The notes: generated by a model not told the origin, from the letters alone. A DNA stretch of 64,000 nucleotides from Norana najaformis (GCA_964023275.1 OZ029913.1:52592144-52656143), one strand, 5' to 3'; counted from the stretch's first letter, positions 1 through 12,969 are shown. Numbers and translations are program-made.

Positions 1-2300
1 TTTCAGGAAGACTCTGTTCTCCGATTGCAAACTTCTTTTTCCTAATTGGTGCAATGATTGGCTCAGTCAGTGCCTGAGTGTCCTCTTCCTGCACGACTGT
101 CTATAAACACAAAACACATAAATCTGCAAAAATTCAAAAACCAATTCAATTCAAAACATTCACAAACTGCCTTACTAGACTTGGTCACTGCAAGTCTGAG
201 AAATTATTAAAAACTGTTACACAGCCCATTACTAACACTGAAAACTGGTATTAAAATTAAATAAGATTAACAAAATTCTCACAAGCTGTCAACTAACGGC
301 TTGTGGCAGGTTAGCCAAAAAAAATTTCATGAACTGCAAATAAAAAAATAACACTAAAATGATTTCAAGCTACAGTTTCACTAAACCATCAGTATTCTTG
401 GTTCTTAATTTCACAACAGCAAATCAAATAACATCTTCTGTACCATATGCATAGATTTAAACTTTGCATGTACGTGTACACTGTGCAAATGGCAGCATGT
501 TCAGCCATTCAAATGTAGTTAAGCTTTGTGATTAAGAAACAAGAAACTATAGAAGAAACTAGCATTGTGCTTACAAGAAACTAATGTTGTGGTTATATAA
601 TCTTACCTCTACTTCTGGTCCATACACTTCTTCTGCTGTTGGATAGTATTTTTTGTCTTCGTGAAGAACCACTTGCATGTCAGCTTCATCTGCATCATCT
701 CGTTCCATATCCCCATCTTCATCCTATAAATGAGTTGGATCAAAGGAAACACAACAAAACAAAGTAATTCCAAAGCTTTAGTGCTTCAATTCCTTTATAT
801 ATTAGGGCCAATTACATCAAAGCTAAGGCAAAACCAGTTACATAAAATCCATAAAATTAACATCACATGCAGATTTCTTTAACAGTTTAACAGCTCTAAT
901 ATATATTATAAAAGTAACAAGTAGACTAAAAAGTGCTTCCAAATGGTACAGAGAAGTGGGAAGCTTAATGAAGAGCAAAGCCAACAAGCAGCTATGGAAG
1001 TGAAGTGTTAGCTGTGGCCTGTGAAACCAAGTGGATGGAGGCATCAGGCTGCAGTTGAGATTATTTATTCAGTAAAGCATATAGAATAACAAATTTCTTT
1101 AGTCTCTGGGAATCTGTAGAGATACTGTACTGTCGTAACTGTGGGCTGCAAGATAATATAGCCTCGTGGTTAAGGTGACTGCTTGACTAACTTTTAATCA
1201 GGCTTAATGACTCACTTGAAGCCCGTGGGCAATAAATGATGTGATGGGCAGTTCGGAACACATTAAAAATGGACTTGGGTACCTGGCCTGTGTTTTACTA
1301 AACTTTTGATATCTCTACTCTTTCTGTACCAAGTCTGCTAGGAGACACTAGTGGAACAGAAATCTTTAATGTCCTTCTGTACTGACAGGGATTTGAACAT
1401 CAACTTCTGAAGACCATTCCAGCACGTTAATCACAAGTGCTTCCAAATCCTAAACAAGCCTATACAAAATCTTTTTATAATAAACAGGTTTTACTGCTAA
1501 ATGTGTTACAATTATATCTTGACCCTAATTTAATGTAGTTTGAGTTTTATTTTTGATTGCTCCACAGAGACTGTCTTTAACCTTGAAACATGAATAGAAC
1601 CAAGATCCAAGACATTCTTTTCCTAAAGGAATAGAATGGATTGCATTCGGAATTTTTATCAAGCAAAAATACATAACTTTTACTGACAACAAATGTTTGG
1701 CATGTGTATTTCTAAACTAAGTTTCAAAATGAGAAATAACAGAAAAAAGTAAAAAATTACAATATTTTGTCAATTTATGTAAGCCTAAAAAGTTAAAAGA
1801 TTTCATATTAAAGAAACTCAAAAATCTCCCATAAGTTTAAAGACATTGCTTCAATTCTTATTTGAAAGATTGTAATACAAACATTTCCGTTATGTTCTAG
1901 GGACTTATGTCAGCAAGGGTAAAAAGTGGAAAGATAGTTTGAAGCCAGAAATAAAACACGAGTCACTTTACACAGGTTGCAATTTACCTTGACATTTGAT
2001 GTAGATAATCCAACACAAAATTCGCTTTTTACACTTTTTAACAAGAGATCATCAGGAGCTAGGGAATTATTGATCTGCCAAATGTCAGTGATTTATTGTT
2101 TAATTTTTTGTACTGGGCATTATTACAGTACAAAATGGTTCACTAGAAAAATCTGTAAAATTACAAGCAGTAATTACATCATCTGCAGCCATCCGCTCCT
2201 CATCATCTTCATCGTGTTCATTGCGATCAATGTCATCATCATCTGAATCAATTTCTGGACCAACATAGTTCCCAAATTCGTCATACAGATCAGCATCCAT
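1..2300 (-). CDS. EFTUD2: EFTUD2 / Snu114 (116 kDa U5 snRNP GTPase), N-terminal exons, partial
   Basis: Translation-factor-like GTPase of the spliceosomal U5 snRNP. It helps control Brr2 and spliceosome activation and disassembly in the nucleus. Coding exons on the minus strand are 2178-2300 (41 codons), 607-723 (39 codons) and 1-100 (33 codons plus one base, cut by the window edge). All junctions are phase 0 with GT donors and AG acceptors. The start is the ATG at 2300 and reads [16 protein letters not shown], the family's conserved N-terminus. An acidic linker follows, then [20 protein letters not shown] and [13 protein letters not shown], all signature stretches of metazoan EFTUD2. The GTPase domain lies beyond the left edge. 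An acceptor (TAG, 2311-2313) sits ten bases upstream of the ATG, so a noncoding first exon is expected further right, perhaps ending at the GAG/GTTAGG donor near 3598. Family identity is by recognition of conserved N-terminal sequence and is secure. Confidence 0.95.
724..2177 (-). other. EFTUD2 intron with tRNA-like SINE remnants
   Basis: This AT-rich intron separates the start-codon exon from the second coding exon. No coding sequence is seen. Reading the minus strand, about 1380-1450 has an A-box-like stretch (TTGTGATTAACGTGCTGG) followed by a B-box-like TGTTCAAATCCC. Around 1155-1180 on the plus strand there is TAGCCTCGTGGTTAAGG, another A-box-like match. These look like degraded tRNA-derived SINE heads, not functional tRNAs, because no cloverleaf can be completed. 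Confidence 0.4.
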
Positions 2301-2310
2301 ATTCAAAAAC

Positions 2311-3721
2311 CTACAGATGTAAAACTTTATTTTACTAACTTTATTTTACTATCCAAAAGATGAGATGGGGAGACATGATTCAGTTAGACCTAAAGCTCCT
2401 CAGACTAAAGAAAGAAGATACTGGAGATAAAAACAAATGGAAAAGAAGGACCCATGTGGCAGACTCCTCCCCTAGAAGGGATCAATTCCAGCCAGAAGGA
2501 AGGAAGGATTAGACATTTTTAAAATTCTGCTTGACAGACCACTAATACTTTGTCAAGCTAAGAAGAAAATTCATAATGAAATGTTTTAAAGCTTTGAAAT
2601 GTTGGTATCACAAAAATTAAACTATGTTTCCATGGTGCTGGGCACATCGTCAGAATCATTTACATACCAAAAACAATATGGCCAGCCCAGACTACAAGAG
2701 AAATTACAGCACTGCAAACTTTCATAACGACTATTGAATAAATAAGTAATTAATCAGTAAGCAACAGAGCAACATCAAGTTTTCAAAATACTTTTATTGG
2801 CATAAATAAATTAAGAAATGGGGTAAGTTTCTGTGAACTCATTTTGTAGTTTTTATGGCACTGTGCATGTTATTGTGGAAACCAATTACTGATTAATTAC
2901 TTATTTAGGTCATCCTCAAGAAATGTCTGCTTACGATCACCCAACTTCTAAACACTATGGCCACCTCAGACTGTGAAATCAGCATTTATACTTGGCTGGA
3001 ATTACCAGAGCTAAAACAAGACTTTACCCCGACTTGCCTAAAGTGGGACTGATCATACTCCTGTATCATAGTTAGACAAAAAGCTAGCTCAATCAAACAG
3101 TCTAGATCTGATCTTCATAATTTTATCTTACTGACTTGCACTATTTTGCCATAATGACAAGTATTAGCAACCAAAATAGTAAATAAAAAATGAGTCACAA
3201 GTGTAACTGTATTCTAATTTGTAAAAAATTATTTAAATTTTGACTCCGACTGCATACAGGTAAAATATGTTCACAAAAAACTAGCTTACTCTTAAATGCC
3301 ATCAGTTGCTTAGGCATGCATCTTGAATCATGGATAATTATAAGTCTACAACAATGCATGACTTTGGATTAACAATAGATGACTGAAAGATCGTGCGCTA
3401 CACAAGTTGCACAGGCAACTAAGTCGCCGACTGAGCGATAATAAGAGCACAACTATAAGCTAATACTACTGCCATGCGTTTCACTTTGTGATATTGGCAA
3501 AAACTTTAAGTACTTTTAATTTTCTTGCAGCATACAAATGCACGGCAAAAACTGTATTCTATCGCAAAACTTGCAATTTGTTTGGTGTATTACCCTAACC
3601 TCACACCGCTTAAACCAAACGACGCACACAAAACGTATCAGCACTTCCTGCAGTGAACTACAATGCTGAGAGAAGAAGAATTTTCATCAGTTCTACGCAA
3701 AGATGTTATTAACATCTATGG
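2311..3721. other. EFTUD2 5' intron and upstream region; no coding sequence seen
   Basis: No convincing protein-coding signal on either strand. The most likely content is the first intron of EFTUD2 plus its noncoding first exon and promoter. A candidate donor on the minus strand (GTGTGAG before GTTAGG) lies near 3598, which would put the transcription start between about 3600 and 3720, next to the RTE fragment. Confidence 0.35.
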
Positions 3722-4519
3722 TTCTACGTAGGTTTTCTAAAACTTGATCTAAATGTTAATCTGGTTGCGGAGTCACCAGAACATGTACAAGAACTGACAC
3801 ACAGAGTACACGATGCCAGTAAACGATTTTGGTTTAAAATAAACGTGCAGAAAACCAAAACAATGAGTGTGAAACAACACAAGGAGTTGAGGGTGAAGGT
3901 AGAAAATGAGGAGTTAGAACAGGTTACAGAGTTCATGTATCTAGGAGGATTATTAACGGAAGATGGACAATGCACAAAAGATATAAAACGAAGGATTGGT
4001 CTGGTATCAGTAATGTTTGGAAGACTGAGCCAGATGTGGAAAACAGACAATATATCAACAAAGACAAAGACGAAACTGTACGAAGTTTTTGTCATCCCGG
4101 TGCTGCTGTATGGATCAGAGTGCTGGTGCATACGGAAGGAGGATGAAAGGAGACTGCTAGTGGCGGAAATGAACTGGCTGAAGAGAATCCTGGGTAGAAG
4201 CAGACGTCAGAGGATTCGTAATGAGGTGACCAGAGAAGAGCTGGGACAGAGAAAGACATTGGTGGACAGGATTAGAAAAAGAAGACTGACTTAGTTTGGG
4301 CATGTAACTAGGATGGACAATGGAAGATTACCAGCCAGGGCACTCTATGGTCATGTGGGAGGAACACGGAGCCGAGGAAGACAGACCGAGAAATGGATGG
4401 ACAATGTGAGAGAAGACCTGGAAATCAAGGGATTGGACATGAGAACCGCTATACACACAATCAAGGATAGAGCAAAGTGGAGACATCTTGTTCAGACCTC
4501 ATCCTCGGCACACGCCTGA
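3722..4519 (+). pseudogene. RTE-type non-LTR retrotransposon, C-terminal reverse transcriptase fragment
   Basis: Decayed 3' part of an endonuclease/reverse-transcriptase ORF. Translation starts around a degenerate palm segment (NLVAESPE) and continues through KTKTMSV, FMYLGGLLTEDG, LLYGSECW and a C-terminal GHVTRMDNGRLP ... KWMDNVREDL block. This order is typical of RTE elements in invertebrates. The endonuclease, most of the fingers and palm, and the YADD box are missing. An in-frame TAG at 4292-4294 interrupts the sequence just before FGHV; the reading frame then resumes to TGA at 4517-4519. It lies immediately upstream of the presumed EFTUD2 first exon, in the opposite orientation. A GAA simple repeat follows the ORF within three bases, consistent with RTE elements ending in short tandem repeats. 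Confidence 0.85.
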
Positions 4520-4521
4520 CT

Positions 4522-4847
4522 GAAGAAGAAGAAGAAGAAGAAGAAGAACAACAACAACAACAAGAAGAACAAGAACAAGAAGAAGAACAAGAAGAAGAAG
4601 AAGAAAGAAAGAACAAGAAGAAGAAGAAAGAAGAAAGAAGAAGAAGAAGAAGAAGAAGAAGAAAAGAAGAAGAAGAAGAAAAGAAGAAGAAGAAGAAGAA
4701 GAAGAAGAAAGAAGAAGAAGAAGAAGAAGAAGAAGAAGAAGAAGAAGAAGAAGAAGAAGAAGAAGAAGAAGAAGAAGAAGAAGAAGAAAGAAGAAGAAGA
4801 AGAAGAAGAAGAAGAAGAAGAAGAAGAAGAAGAAGAAGAAGAAGAAG
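4522..4847 (+). repeat. (GAA)n/(TTC)n purine-pyrimidine tract
   Basis: About 326 bp of nearly pure GAA triplets with scattered AAAG, CAA and GAAA interruptions. It begins three bases after the stop codon of the RTE fragment, so it probably arose from the element's repeat tail. Long homopurine GAA tracts can form triplex DNA. Glu/Arg-rich and Ser/Leu-rich open frames across it are artefacts of the repeat. Confidence 0.95.
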
Positions 4848-4874
4848 GTTATCTAAATGGGCGGAGTCATAATT

Positions 4875-4922
4875 ATGCAAACCACGGCTAGTGATTGGCT
4901 GCGCCGCTAACGGTTATATAAG
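4875..4922 (+). promoter_or_regulatory. Promoter-like cluster: octamer-like, inverted CCAAT and TATA motifs
   Basis: Within 50 bp there are ATGCAAA (4875-4881, octamer-like), ATTGG (4894-4898, inverted CCAAT) and TATATAAG (4915-4922), in promoter-like order on the plus strand. No coding sequence can be assigned downstream. It could be the promoter of a noncoding transcript or of an LTR-like element, or chance. Assignment is inference from motif spacing only. Confidence 0.35.
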
Positions 4923-7900
4923 AGTATATTCGCAAAGATTTTAAGGGTTTTAGTTTGTGCCATCTATCATAGTTAGTGAACGAATTGTCTGCTTTGTATT
5001 TAAGTGCTAAGATTTACAGCAGAGTTCATGGTTAGAAGTTTTACAGTCCAGTTCAGTGTTGAAGCGTTCGCTTGGAGTTTTGCTCTATTAGATTAGAAAA
5101 GTTGCTTTTAATGTTGACACAAGGTTTAATAGGAAAGTTTGAGCTCGTATTAACATAAGCTTAGTATTACTACTATTGCAAGTCCACTGTTGAATATTCT
5201 GTACTGAAATATTGAGTCTGACTGCTTTGTTTTACCAGTGTTATAGTACCAAGATAATGTGACAAACGGTATCAAGAACAATAGGCCATGTATTGGATTG
5301 ACATTGGTCATGTTTTGCATTGCAAAGTACTCAAAAAGTATAAATTCAACCTAGAACATCGCCTCCCCAACCGATGTCATAATGGATCACCTTCATAATC
5401 GTGCCATCAACATGGTCACACTGCATCATCCACCTTGCACTGTTTGAAAACTGACTTGTGGCTGACACATGGTGATGACTACCGTTGTGTAGAGGCTGAT
5501 GGTCACTTCATGCTATCAGTTAACCAAGTCCAGTCCTTGGGAGTTCAAAAGGGAGCACGGCACAATGTCTGGTGAAGAAATGCTCTCGAACTTGAACAAA
5601 CTGCCATTGGACTACTGTGACAAAGATCATGGGGTACAGCTAGGGCCTACCGGTAAATTTAGACGTACTAATTACCGTTACTTTGTTGCCATCTGTTACC
5701 GTTTATGGCTAGAGCTCGCCAGAAGCTAATTCAGACAAGTGAACTTGTCATAGCTGATGCAGCGAGGGGATAGATAGTGTTTTTATTAGTCCATCTGCTG
5801 CAGGTGGCATCCCACTTGGAGTTATTGTCACCTATGTTTTTCTATAGGAGTGAGCAGCAATATGTTTTAGAGGATGCTGTCTTTTCCTTGTGACGTATTT
5901 TCCAGAAAACAGCTTCTTTGGCAAAGTTGCTGTAGACTTGCCCTAACCGATACGCCAAAGCGCGGCACTGGTTACGCAGGTAGGCTAGAACAGGAGTCGA
6001 CACGTTTGATACCGACTCCATAGTTGCCTGTTACAACACTGTCACGATGCCGAGTCTCTTTTATTATTTAACTGACGAAAATAAAGTTCAATAGGAGTAC
6101 AGCAATTCTGCAAAGTCAAACATCGACTGACGAGCGGCTCATTCTCTCTCTCGGTCTAACCCAAAGAGTCACTTCCCCCCTTTTAAACTAGTCTGACACT
6201 CCCTCAATCGAGTCTTGACTTTCACCAGTAGCTTGTCTGGCACTCCCTCACGTCAGGTAAGTGTCGAAATTTGCCGCCGATGGCGCACCTCCAGCTACCA
6301 TCCGTGAACACCAGAGGGCACCCCCCAGACGCACATGCTGACGACGACGACCCGTGAAGCGAGGAACGTGACAAACACAGTGCAAATACCTGACTGAAGT
6401 GCGAGGTCGGGACCCTCGTGTGTAGTTCGGGACGAACTATGTCTGTGTGTAAACAACGAAGGATATAGAGATAGGACCTTCACTGCCAGAGTCCAAAGAC
6501 ACCCCACCGGCCTACACAGAGAATGCAGCGGCGAGACGTACGCTAGTGGGAATTTGCGTTGCCTGATATACACGAGCCTGGGGCGGAAAGAAGCAGATTT
6601 TTGTCAAGGTTTACCTGTCCTAGGAATAAGAGAACGACTGGTGTCTCATGATCAATACGGTAGTTCCAGAGTTGCAAGATGTAGAATGGCGGTGAAGAGA
6701 AAGCCCGTAGTAAAGAAGGCACTTAAAATGGGAACAGCTGTTGCCAGTAAAGAAAAGAACTCTGTTCTGAGTAAAGGCCATCATCAAGGCGTTGTCCATC
6801 CTGCAATCGCGGAAGAAGCAGAGTCGGATCCCGAGACGGAGCGTTACAGCACTTGCTGTCTGTCTGAAGGAAGCGCTCAGTCCTGAACCCCCCCCCCCTC
6901 AGAGGGTAGGTAGGCCTATGTTACGGAATGGCCATTTAACTGCGAGAGTAGAAGGGACAGGGATGAGGGTGGTTCTGAGCGTAGAACTCGACTGGTGTCA
7001 CGCACCTCACGAAGTTATGTCTAGACCGAGGCTGCCACATTCCGTGTCATTATTTTCCTCATTTTGCTTCTCTTGCTCGTCTTCTTCGCCTGTTTGCTAC
7101 TTGAAATAAGATGTCAGCTGAGCGTGGCGCCACTAGCATTTCATCGATAGGCCCACTTGCCATAGGCTGTCTTTAAACTTGTCTTCATGCTCCTGAAAAT
7201 GCCAATGAAGAATCAATATAATCGATTTAAGCATGTATAAACGCAGACTAGTTAAACACCTTCCTTCCATTTAGGCGATCATACGTAATTAGCGATTAAG
7301 TAAAATGGTCTTGATATATTTAACTCCTAAAAGAAAACGACTATAAATGAGACTTCTTTGACAAAATCGTAAACTCGAAATTAGTTCACTTAAAGCATGC
7401 ACAGATTTTAGCATACGGCGACCGGGGCAAATTCGATAAAGTTGGGTTTGAACCGCTGCAAATCTCAGAGGGGGTCATAGCCGGTTTTCATAAACTCCCC
7501 ATTTCGCAAGTGGTAACTTGTAAATTTACGCAAGGTCTTGCTGGACATACATTTTCCTCTGTCACTAAGTAGTAGCCTATAATTTGATATAGGGAGGTAA
7601 ATGGCAAGTCCTGCGATGCGCTGGTGCCGAGTCAATGGCAGGACCTTGAGATTTGTCCATTGTCGGTTCAAGGCCCACAGACCAAAAACGAGGGCTCCTC
7701 AGCGGTGGACACTTGGGACATGGGAGCCTTTCTCTTGGCCTTTAGTCTGAGGGATAGTATTGTGATTAGGCAAGAACATCTTGTATGACGCAAAAATAGC
7801 CTTGTAGCACGTCTATAGCATAAACATTAAACACATATGTATCATTTGTCAGTTTTACCCCCAACGGACTGCCTGGCGATCAACCTATCCTTTGGCTTTA

Positions 7901-7980
7901 CATTGAACGATCAATAAATTATACCTCAGTTGATGGTACTATTGAAAGCTAACGAGTTATGTTAGTTATTTTGCATCATA
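4923..7980. other. Intergenic; no recognisable gene
   Basis: Open frames in this stretch reach only about 110 codons (for example 6554-6886, plus, rich in Lys, Glu and Ser). None matches a family I recognise, and none has linked splice sites. A poly-C run lies near 6890. The region could hold a lineage-specific gene or old transposon sequence, but nothing visible supports a call. Confidence 0.3.
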
Positions 7981-8039
7981 ATTTTTATGTCAGATAAAAA
8001 ACAATATGGTAATCGAAAACTTAATGCACCATTTACTTG

Positions 8040-8865
8040 CATTAATGCGATTGTTAACTTTAAATGGTACATTAGTTTGTGTGAAACATGCGAAGACAGC
8101 TTGGAACGAGAGCTGGGGCAGTTCAATCGAACTCTCGACTCGCGTTATTGGGATTTGTCGCTCGATGGTCTCTTGCCAGACGCCGCTCCCTTTGCTCTCT
8201 GGAATACTTCCGAATATTTCTGCAGTGGTCAGGAGTTCGTAAAGAATGGCTTTGCTGCCAATTTAGCGGCCTTTTCAGACGACTGCGCCTCCAACTGGTC
8301 GAGACTCTTACACACACTCGGATGTAACAGCTTGCTCTTTGACCAGAACAAAATCATGCACCGTTCTTCGTTATAATTTCTACATCCAAAAGATGTTGCC
8401 ATACACTCTGAACGATTTCGCAAACTTCCGCAGCGGGATTCACAGATTCGTCGACGGCCACATTTGCTCCTCAGCTGCGCCGTCACGGATCCCGTTCTCT
8501 TCCTCCACCAGACTTTTATTGATTATCTCTTCGAGGTCTTTCGACATAGACAGGAATACCAGAGGTACTTCGGGCACACGTGTTCCCTGGGATCTCCGAC
8601 ACTATGCTGCCTTTAAACGTCCGTTGATTGGATGGTTTGAGCGATAACTATACTTTGGATTGCTACAAAAACGCTTCGTCGCCAGGTGTCTGTACGACCT
8701 ATCAACAGTGCGGTGGATAGGCACTGTGGTGCAACAGCGGAAGATGCATGGCCTGCGTTGGGCCAAACGGAAGGATGGGGCCAACTGGTCCAACCCAGCC
8801 TGCTACAATAATGGTAGCTCCAAATCAAGGAACGTCAGCCAAGTTTGCAGATGTGTTCCATAGAG
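8040..8865 (+). pseudogene. Tyrosinase pseudogene (Cu-B exon remnant)
   Basis: Decayed copy of the Cu-B exon of the intact tyrosinase at 12.97-14.79 kb. Recognisable segments in order: YWDLSLDGLLPDAAPFALW, GFAANLAAFSDDC, NSLLFDQNKI, YTLNDF, IHRFVDGH, FLHQTFIDYLFEVFR, and a C-terminal WCNSGRCMACVGPNGRM. They fall in different frames, so there are several frameshifts (near 8360, 8470, 8560 and 8780) and an in-frame TAG within the Cys-rich tail (CGG-stop-ALWCN). Two Cu-B ligands are gone: the first His of HxxxH is Arg (FRSGIH) and the HH pair has become HQ. No matching Cu-A exon is visible upstream. AATAAA motifs remain near 8867 and 8899. It cannot encode a working copper centre. Confidence 0.9.
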
Positions 8866-10161
8866 CAATAAACGCAGCCTAAATCGGAAATATTTTCAAA
8901 TAAAAACCTTTATCATATTTATAAATTGCTTAATTAACAAATGTTGTTGCATCCGCTTTGATGGTTTTTCTTTCTTAAAATTGTCAAGGCAGATTCAAAC
9001 TTAAAAGGGATTTATGACATATGACGAAACTTTTTCTCTAATGTTTCTGCCATAAGCATTGGTCTGAATGAACACGAGGATCTAGCAATGGATCTTGGTG
9101 CAGTATACACCAATTAGGCCTGTTAGCCCAGTGACTCCAAACCACTCACATATAGGTATGTACGAACCAATTATATATATATCTGGCTATTTATATAGCG
9201 CCTTCCGAGAACCTATTAAGCACGTTATTCGCCATACTGCAATTTCTCTTAAGCCACACTGCTGTGCTTCTGCCTCTGTTTTCTCTTGACTTAACTCCCT
9301 GTTTATTTTGTTTATAATAGTCCTACATTTTGCTTCCTTTAAAATAAGTTGCATGCTGAATTCGTGTAAAAGGAAGGATGCATAGGCGTATCAGAGATTA
9401 ATTTAGTTGAAATCGACCACTAGTGCATGCTAAACTGTTTGCACAACGAACCAACAAACCATAATCAATTTTAATTAAAAGTCAGGTTTACATCTAAACG
9501 AGTAGAACGTAATAAACTAAGGCGAAACATTCATGAAACCTATTTCAAAATGCAATCAGTAGGTAAACAAAAAACGTACATACAACGCATTCGAGTAACA
9601 GATGTCGCAATCCCAGAAGTTTCCTTAAACTTTTAGTATACATCGGTATACATATGCAACTTCTGAAACTGATAATAATTAAACGCATAAATTTCGTCTT
9701 GATGACAAATATTTCAATTTCGAGCGTTTTAGTGGAACGCTGCTACAATTATTCTAGGTCTTTTCAGTTTATTGTCAACAAGCAGCTGCTTCAATTAGGT
9801 TATGACTGCGTACCCGTTTGACCGTCAGGCCTATCGTTCGGGTCATGTTTTGTTCAGAATTAGTTCTTCCGATGACCTTTGCCGAGGTACTCGAGTTCAA
9901 TGAACACCAAGAGGAGCTGAGAAAATCCTGCTTTGAGACGAGGTTTCCTGTGGGCAAAAATTCTCGAAAGTTATATCAGTTTATTCGGGATGTTTACGGT
10001 TCTTCCGTAGGTTCAGAAGTGACTGTCCAATATTGGTCGGTCGCAAGGAGATTTGGAGAGTTTTTCCCAAATTTGAGCTGCAGCAGTTCAGAGAGGAACT
10101 AAACGAAATGAAGAAGACGCCGGCCGTTCCTGACTTTTCCGGGGTTCCCGAATACGACCTC

Positions 10162-10282
<121 letters not shown>

Positions 10283-10410
10283 GCAACTTTTAATGCGCCA
10301 GTGTCTAATGCACAAGGCATCAACCGATGGCACACCAAAACCAAGCCACAATCAGGTCGATATCCAGAAGGTCAGTCCGCACGACAGAGAGGCATCGTAT
10401 AGAAACACGA
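10283..10410 (-). mobile_element. SINE-like dispersed repeat with ATT tail
   Basis: A stretch with GCCAGTGTCTAATGCACAAG, GGCATCAACCGATGGCACAC and AAAACCAAGCC recurs, diverged, at 13750-13845, 16005-16065 and 27458-27520. It also occurs in reverse complement at 29800-29876, where it again ends in TTGCTAATTATTATTATT. Recurrence in both orientations with the same ATT end identifies a short interspersed family. No protein is encoded. Confidence 0.7.
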
Positions 10411-12454
10411 AGTTACACGAGTCCCGGCTTCACATTTCTGCTGCGGTTTCACACTTTGGCACAGAATGTTCCTCATTGGGTATGTAACACCATTACAGTT
10501 AGATTGGATTTAGATTGAGCACCGGTGAATAAGCTGTTTCCCTCGACTTAGCTTTCGTTGGGCGCTGTAGAAAACTCGAGTGTACGATTATGAACTCGTC
10601 AGAATGCGTGGACTGATCTAGTCGAATTTCACATATGTCGCCATATCTTGCACTGACTGTCGATTGCTAATCGCGTAGGCCTACGCTACAAGATTGTGTT
10701 GCTTGTACGAATACACAGCAGTAACTTGCCTATAACTGATATGTATCTTCGTTTCTCAAAATTAACATGCAGGCCTATATGGCCGATATTATATAGGCCT
10801 ATATATATATATAAACTCGGACAATATCAGGTGATTAGATCTCACTTGAAACAGCTCAAAAAACAATTTAAGCCTAATATAATGTGCGTTAAAAAATGAA
10901 CAGTAGATAAGCTACAGATCAACGTCTTTTTTTGCTAATTATGTAGTCATACAATGAGCATAAAATAATGCATACGTCGTAAATTGGGGCTCCGTGAATT
11001 ATGAGATTACGTGATTTTTCGCATAATTTGCTAGCTGACGCGTAATTTGATGTGCGTCGCATAATCTCATGAAAATCACATAATATAAAAGCAATTCGAA
11101 TTTTAATTGACAAAATGCTGAAAGCGCTAAAACTTTTAAAATGTTTAATCATTACCAAGTTACTAATCGATATTTAATTACTAATAGCGTGTCTAGAATC
11201 ACCGTCACATTAATCGTCGCGTGCTGTCGTGCAAAGATCAACAAGGTTTTTTGTTTTATTTTGTTTCGATTTAAGTTAACAAAAAATCCACTGTATTTGA
11301 CTAAAGAGTATTTACAGTCGGATTCTTAAGCATGGCAAACTGAGTCAGTCACGAAGGTGGCAGAGCGTGAAGGATAGAGTATGACACGGCAGATTTTGCG
11401 TGGGGTGGAGCGTTTGCTCCCGCGCCTCTCTTGGTTATATGCCGGCGCTCCTTAGACCAGACCCATGCATGGTGGTCTGCCAGAATGTGACGCCCCTCTG
11501 GAAATGCTCTTTACCTCCACACAAGCCACCCTGAAGCGGCCGCTGGAACATGACAATACCAGTGGGATTTTTACGAGTTTGGTACGTTATAATTACGATA
11601 ATCGTTGTAATAGCGAGTTACTTGTAAGTTCTTACTCTCTGTGCGCAAAGCAGAGACTAAGCAACTGGCGTTTGTTTTAATTAAAGCCTGTCGACGGCCC
11701 TACCGACCTCTGATAAAAATCATGTCATAGCTGTTTGTATCCGAACTGTCTTGTTCCACTTTGTAGCAACAAGACCAACTTGAAGAGAAAACTGTATTAT
11801 AAAATTTAAAAAATATATTATAATTATATTATAATATTAAATCATAAAAAGGCATGTGGCAAATAAGCTTGAATGTTTAAATTCAAATGACAATCGCTTA
11901 ATTTCGTCTTATTCAGGATTTCTTATGGCACCATTTGTAAAAGCCGATCGCTTTATTTTGGAAATATCGCCTGTAATTCCCGAGGCACTAATCGTAACCG
12001 CAAATGCTAAAAGACACGTGTACAATACCATCTCTTAACAGTGCTGGCGTTTGCACAATGCAGCCACCCTATGCTTCCTCTGCTTGCCCCTTACACTTGA
12101 AACTTATTTTGCATCGAACGCTATTGACGTATGTTGCATTCCGAACATTGTCGTTATTTGCAGCAATAATCAATATTACTTCATCTCAAAGTTGCAGCTT
12201 GTTTCGTTGTAGGCTAATTGGATAATTTTGTGTATATAACAACGTTTTAAAATCGATATTTAATTATAATTTCTAATGAAAGTTGATGCGAAACATCAAC
12301 GAAGACTGGAAATAGGCCATTAACGAAGTCACCTTGATAAAATACGCTGTTAACAAAGCAAAAAATCGATCGTGAACTTGCTAGGTTTTGGTCACAGTTA
12401 TTTAACAGACTTTTTAAAAGAAACACGTGACTTCAGACTTGCAGACGAAACAGC

Positions 12455-12518
12455 TATAAAAGAAAGGCAGTGATTGCAAAGTTACTGTTTCACGCTAACA
12501 CATTTGTTGATATAAAAG
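12455..12518 (+). promoter_or_regulatory. Candidate TATA boxes of tyrosinase gene 1
   Basis: TATAAAAG occurs at 12455-12462 and again at 12511-12518, about 510 and 455 bp before the start codon at 12970. Either could position transcription. A pyrimidine-rich acceptor-like GTGTTTTGGTAG near 12932 leaves room for a 5' UTR intron. Based on motif and position only. Confidence 0.4.
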
Positions 12519-12969
12519 TTAAAGCAAAAAGGTTAGTTTCAAGTTCAAATTCCAATTCTGGCTTGCATCATTTGTTCCTTTAGTGTAAACGTGTTAGCAT
12601 ATTAAACAACTTTCATGGGTGATATGCTTATGAGATCGTAATAGTTGGCACCCAAACAGTTAAGTCGAGGAAACCAGCTTATAGCGAATATAGTTTAGTT
12701 ATTGTTTCAATTTGATTTCTTGTCTGTTTTACAAAGGTCTACATGATTCCTTAGGATTTAGAAACTTTAGAACTAACAAGAACTGTATCTAGAAAATGGC
12801 AACTACTCGTCAAGTAGTTGTTGTTCTTGATTGTTCTTGTAAATGTTTGATGACTGATTTGTTCCAAGTTCCAAATAGAGCTATAGACTATTCCATTGGT
12901 TCGCAATTCTGATAAATTTCGTGTTTTGGTAGGGCTACTTGATTAAAGAAAACAGGAAAACCGACCACC

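Noticed and set aside
1977..2246. Hydrophobic 89-codon plus-strand open frame
   Set aside because: It is antisense to the EFTUD2 first coding exon and reflects its acidic codons read backwards.
4461..4880. Long Glu/Arg- and Ser/Leu-rich open frames
   Set aside because: They arise from the GAA tract on both strands and have no non-repeat coding sequence.
6554..6886. 110-codon open frame rich in Lys and Glu
   Set aside because: No recognisable domain or linked exons, and overlapping open frames on both strands suggest GC-richer noncoding DNA.
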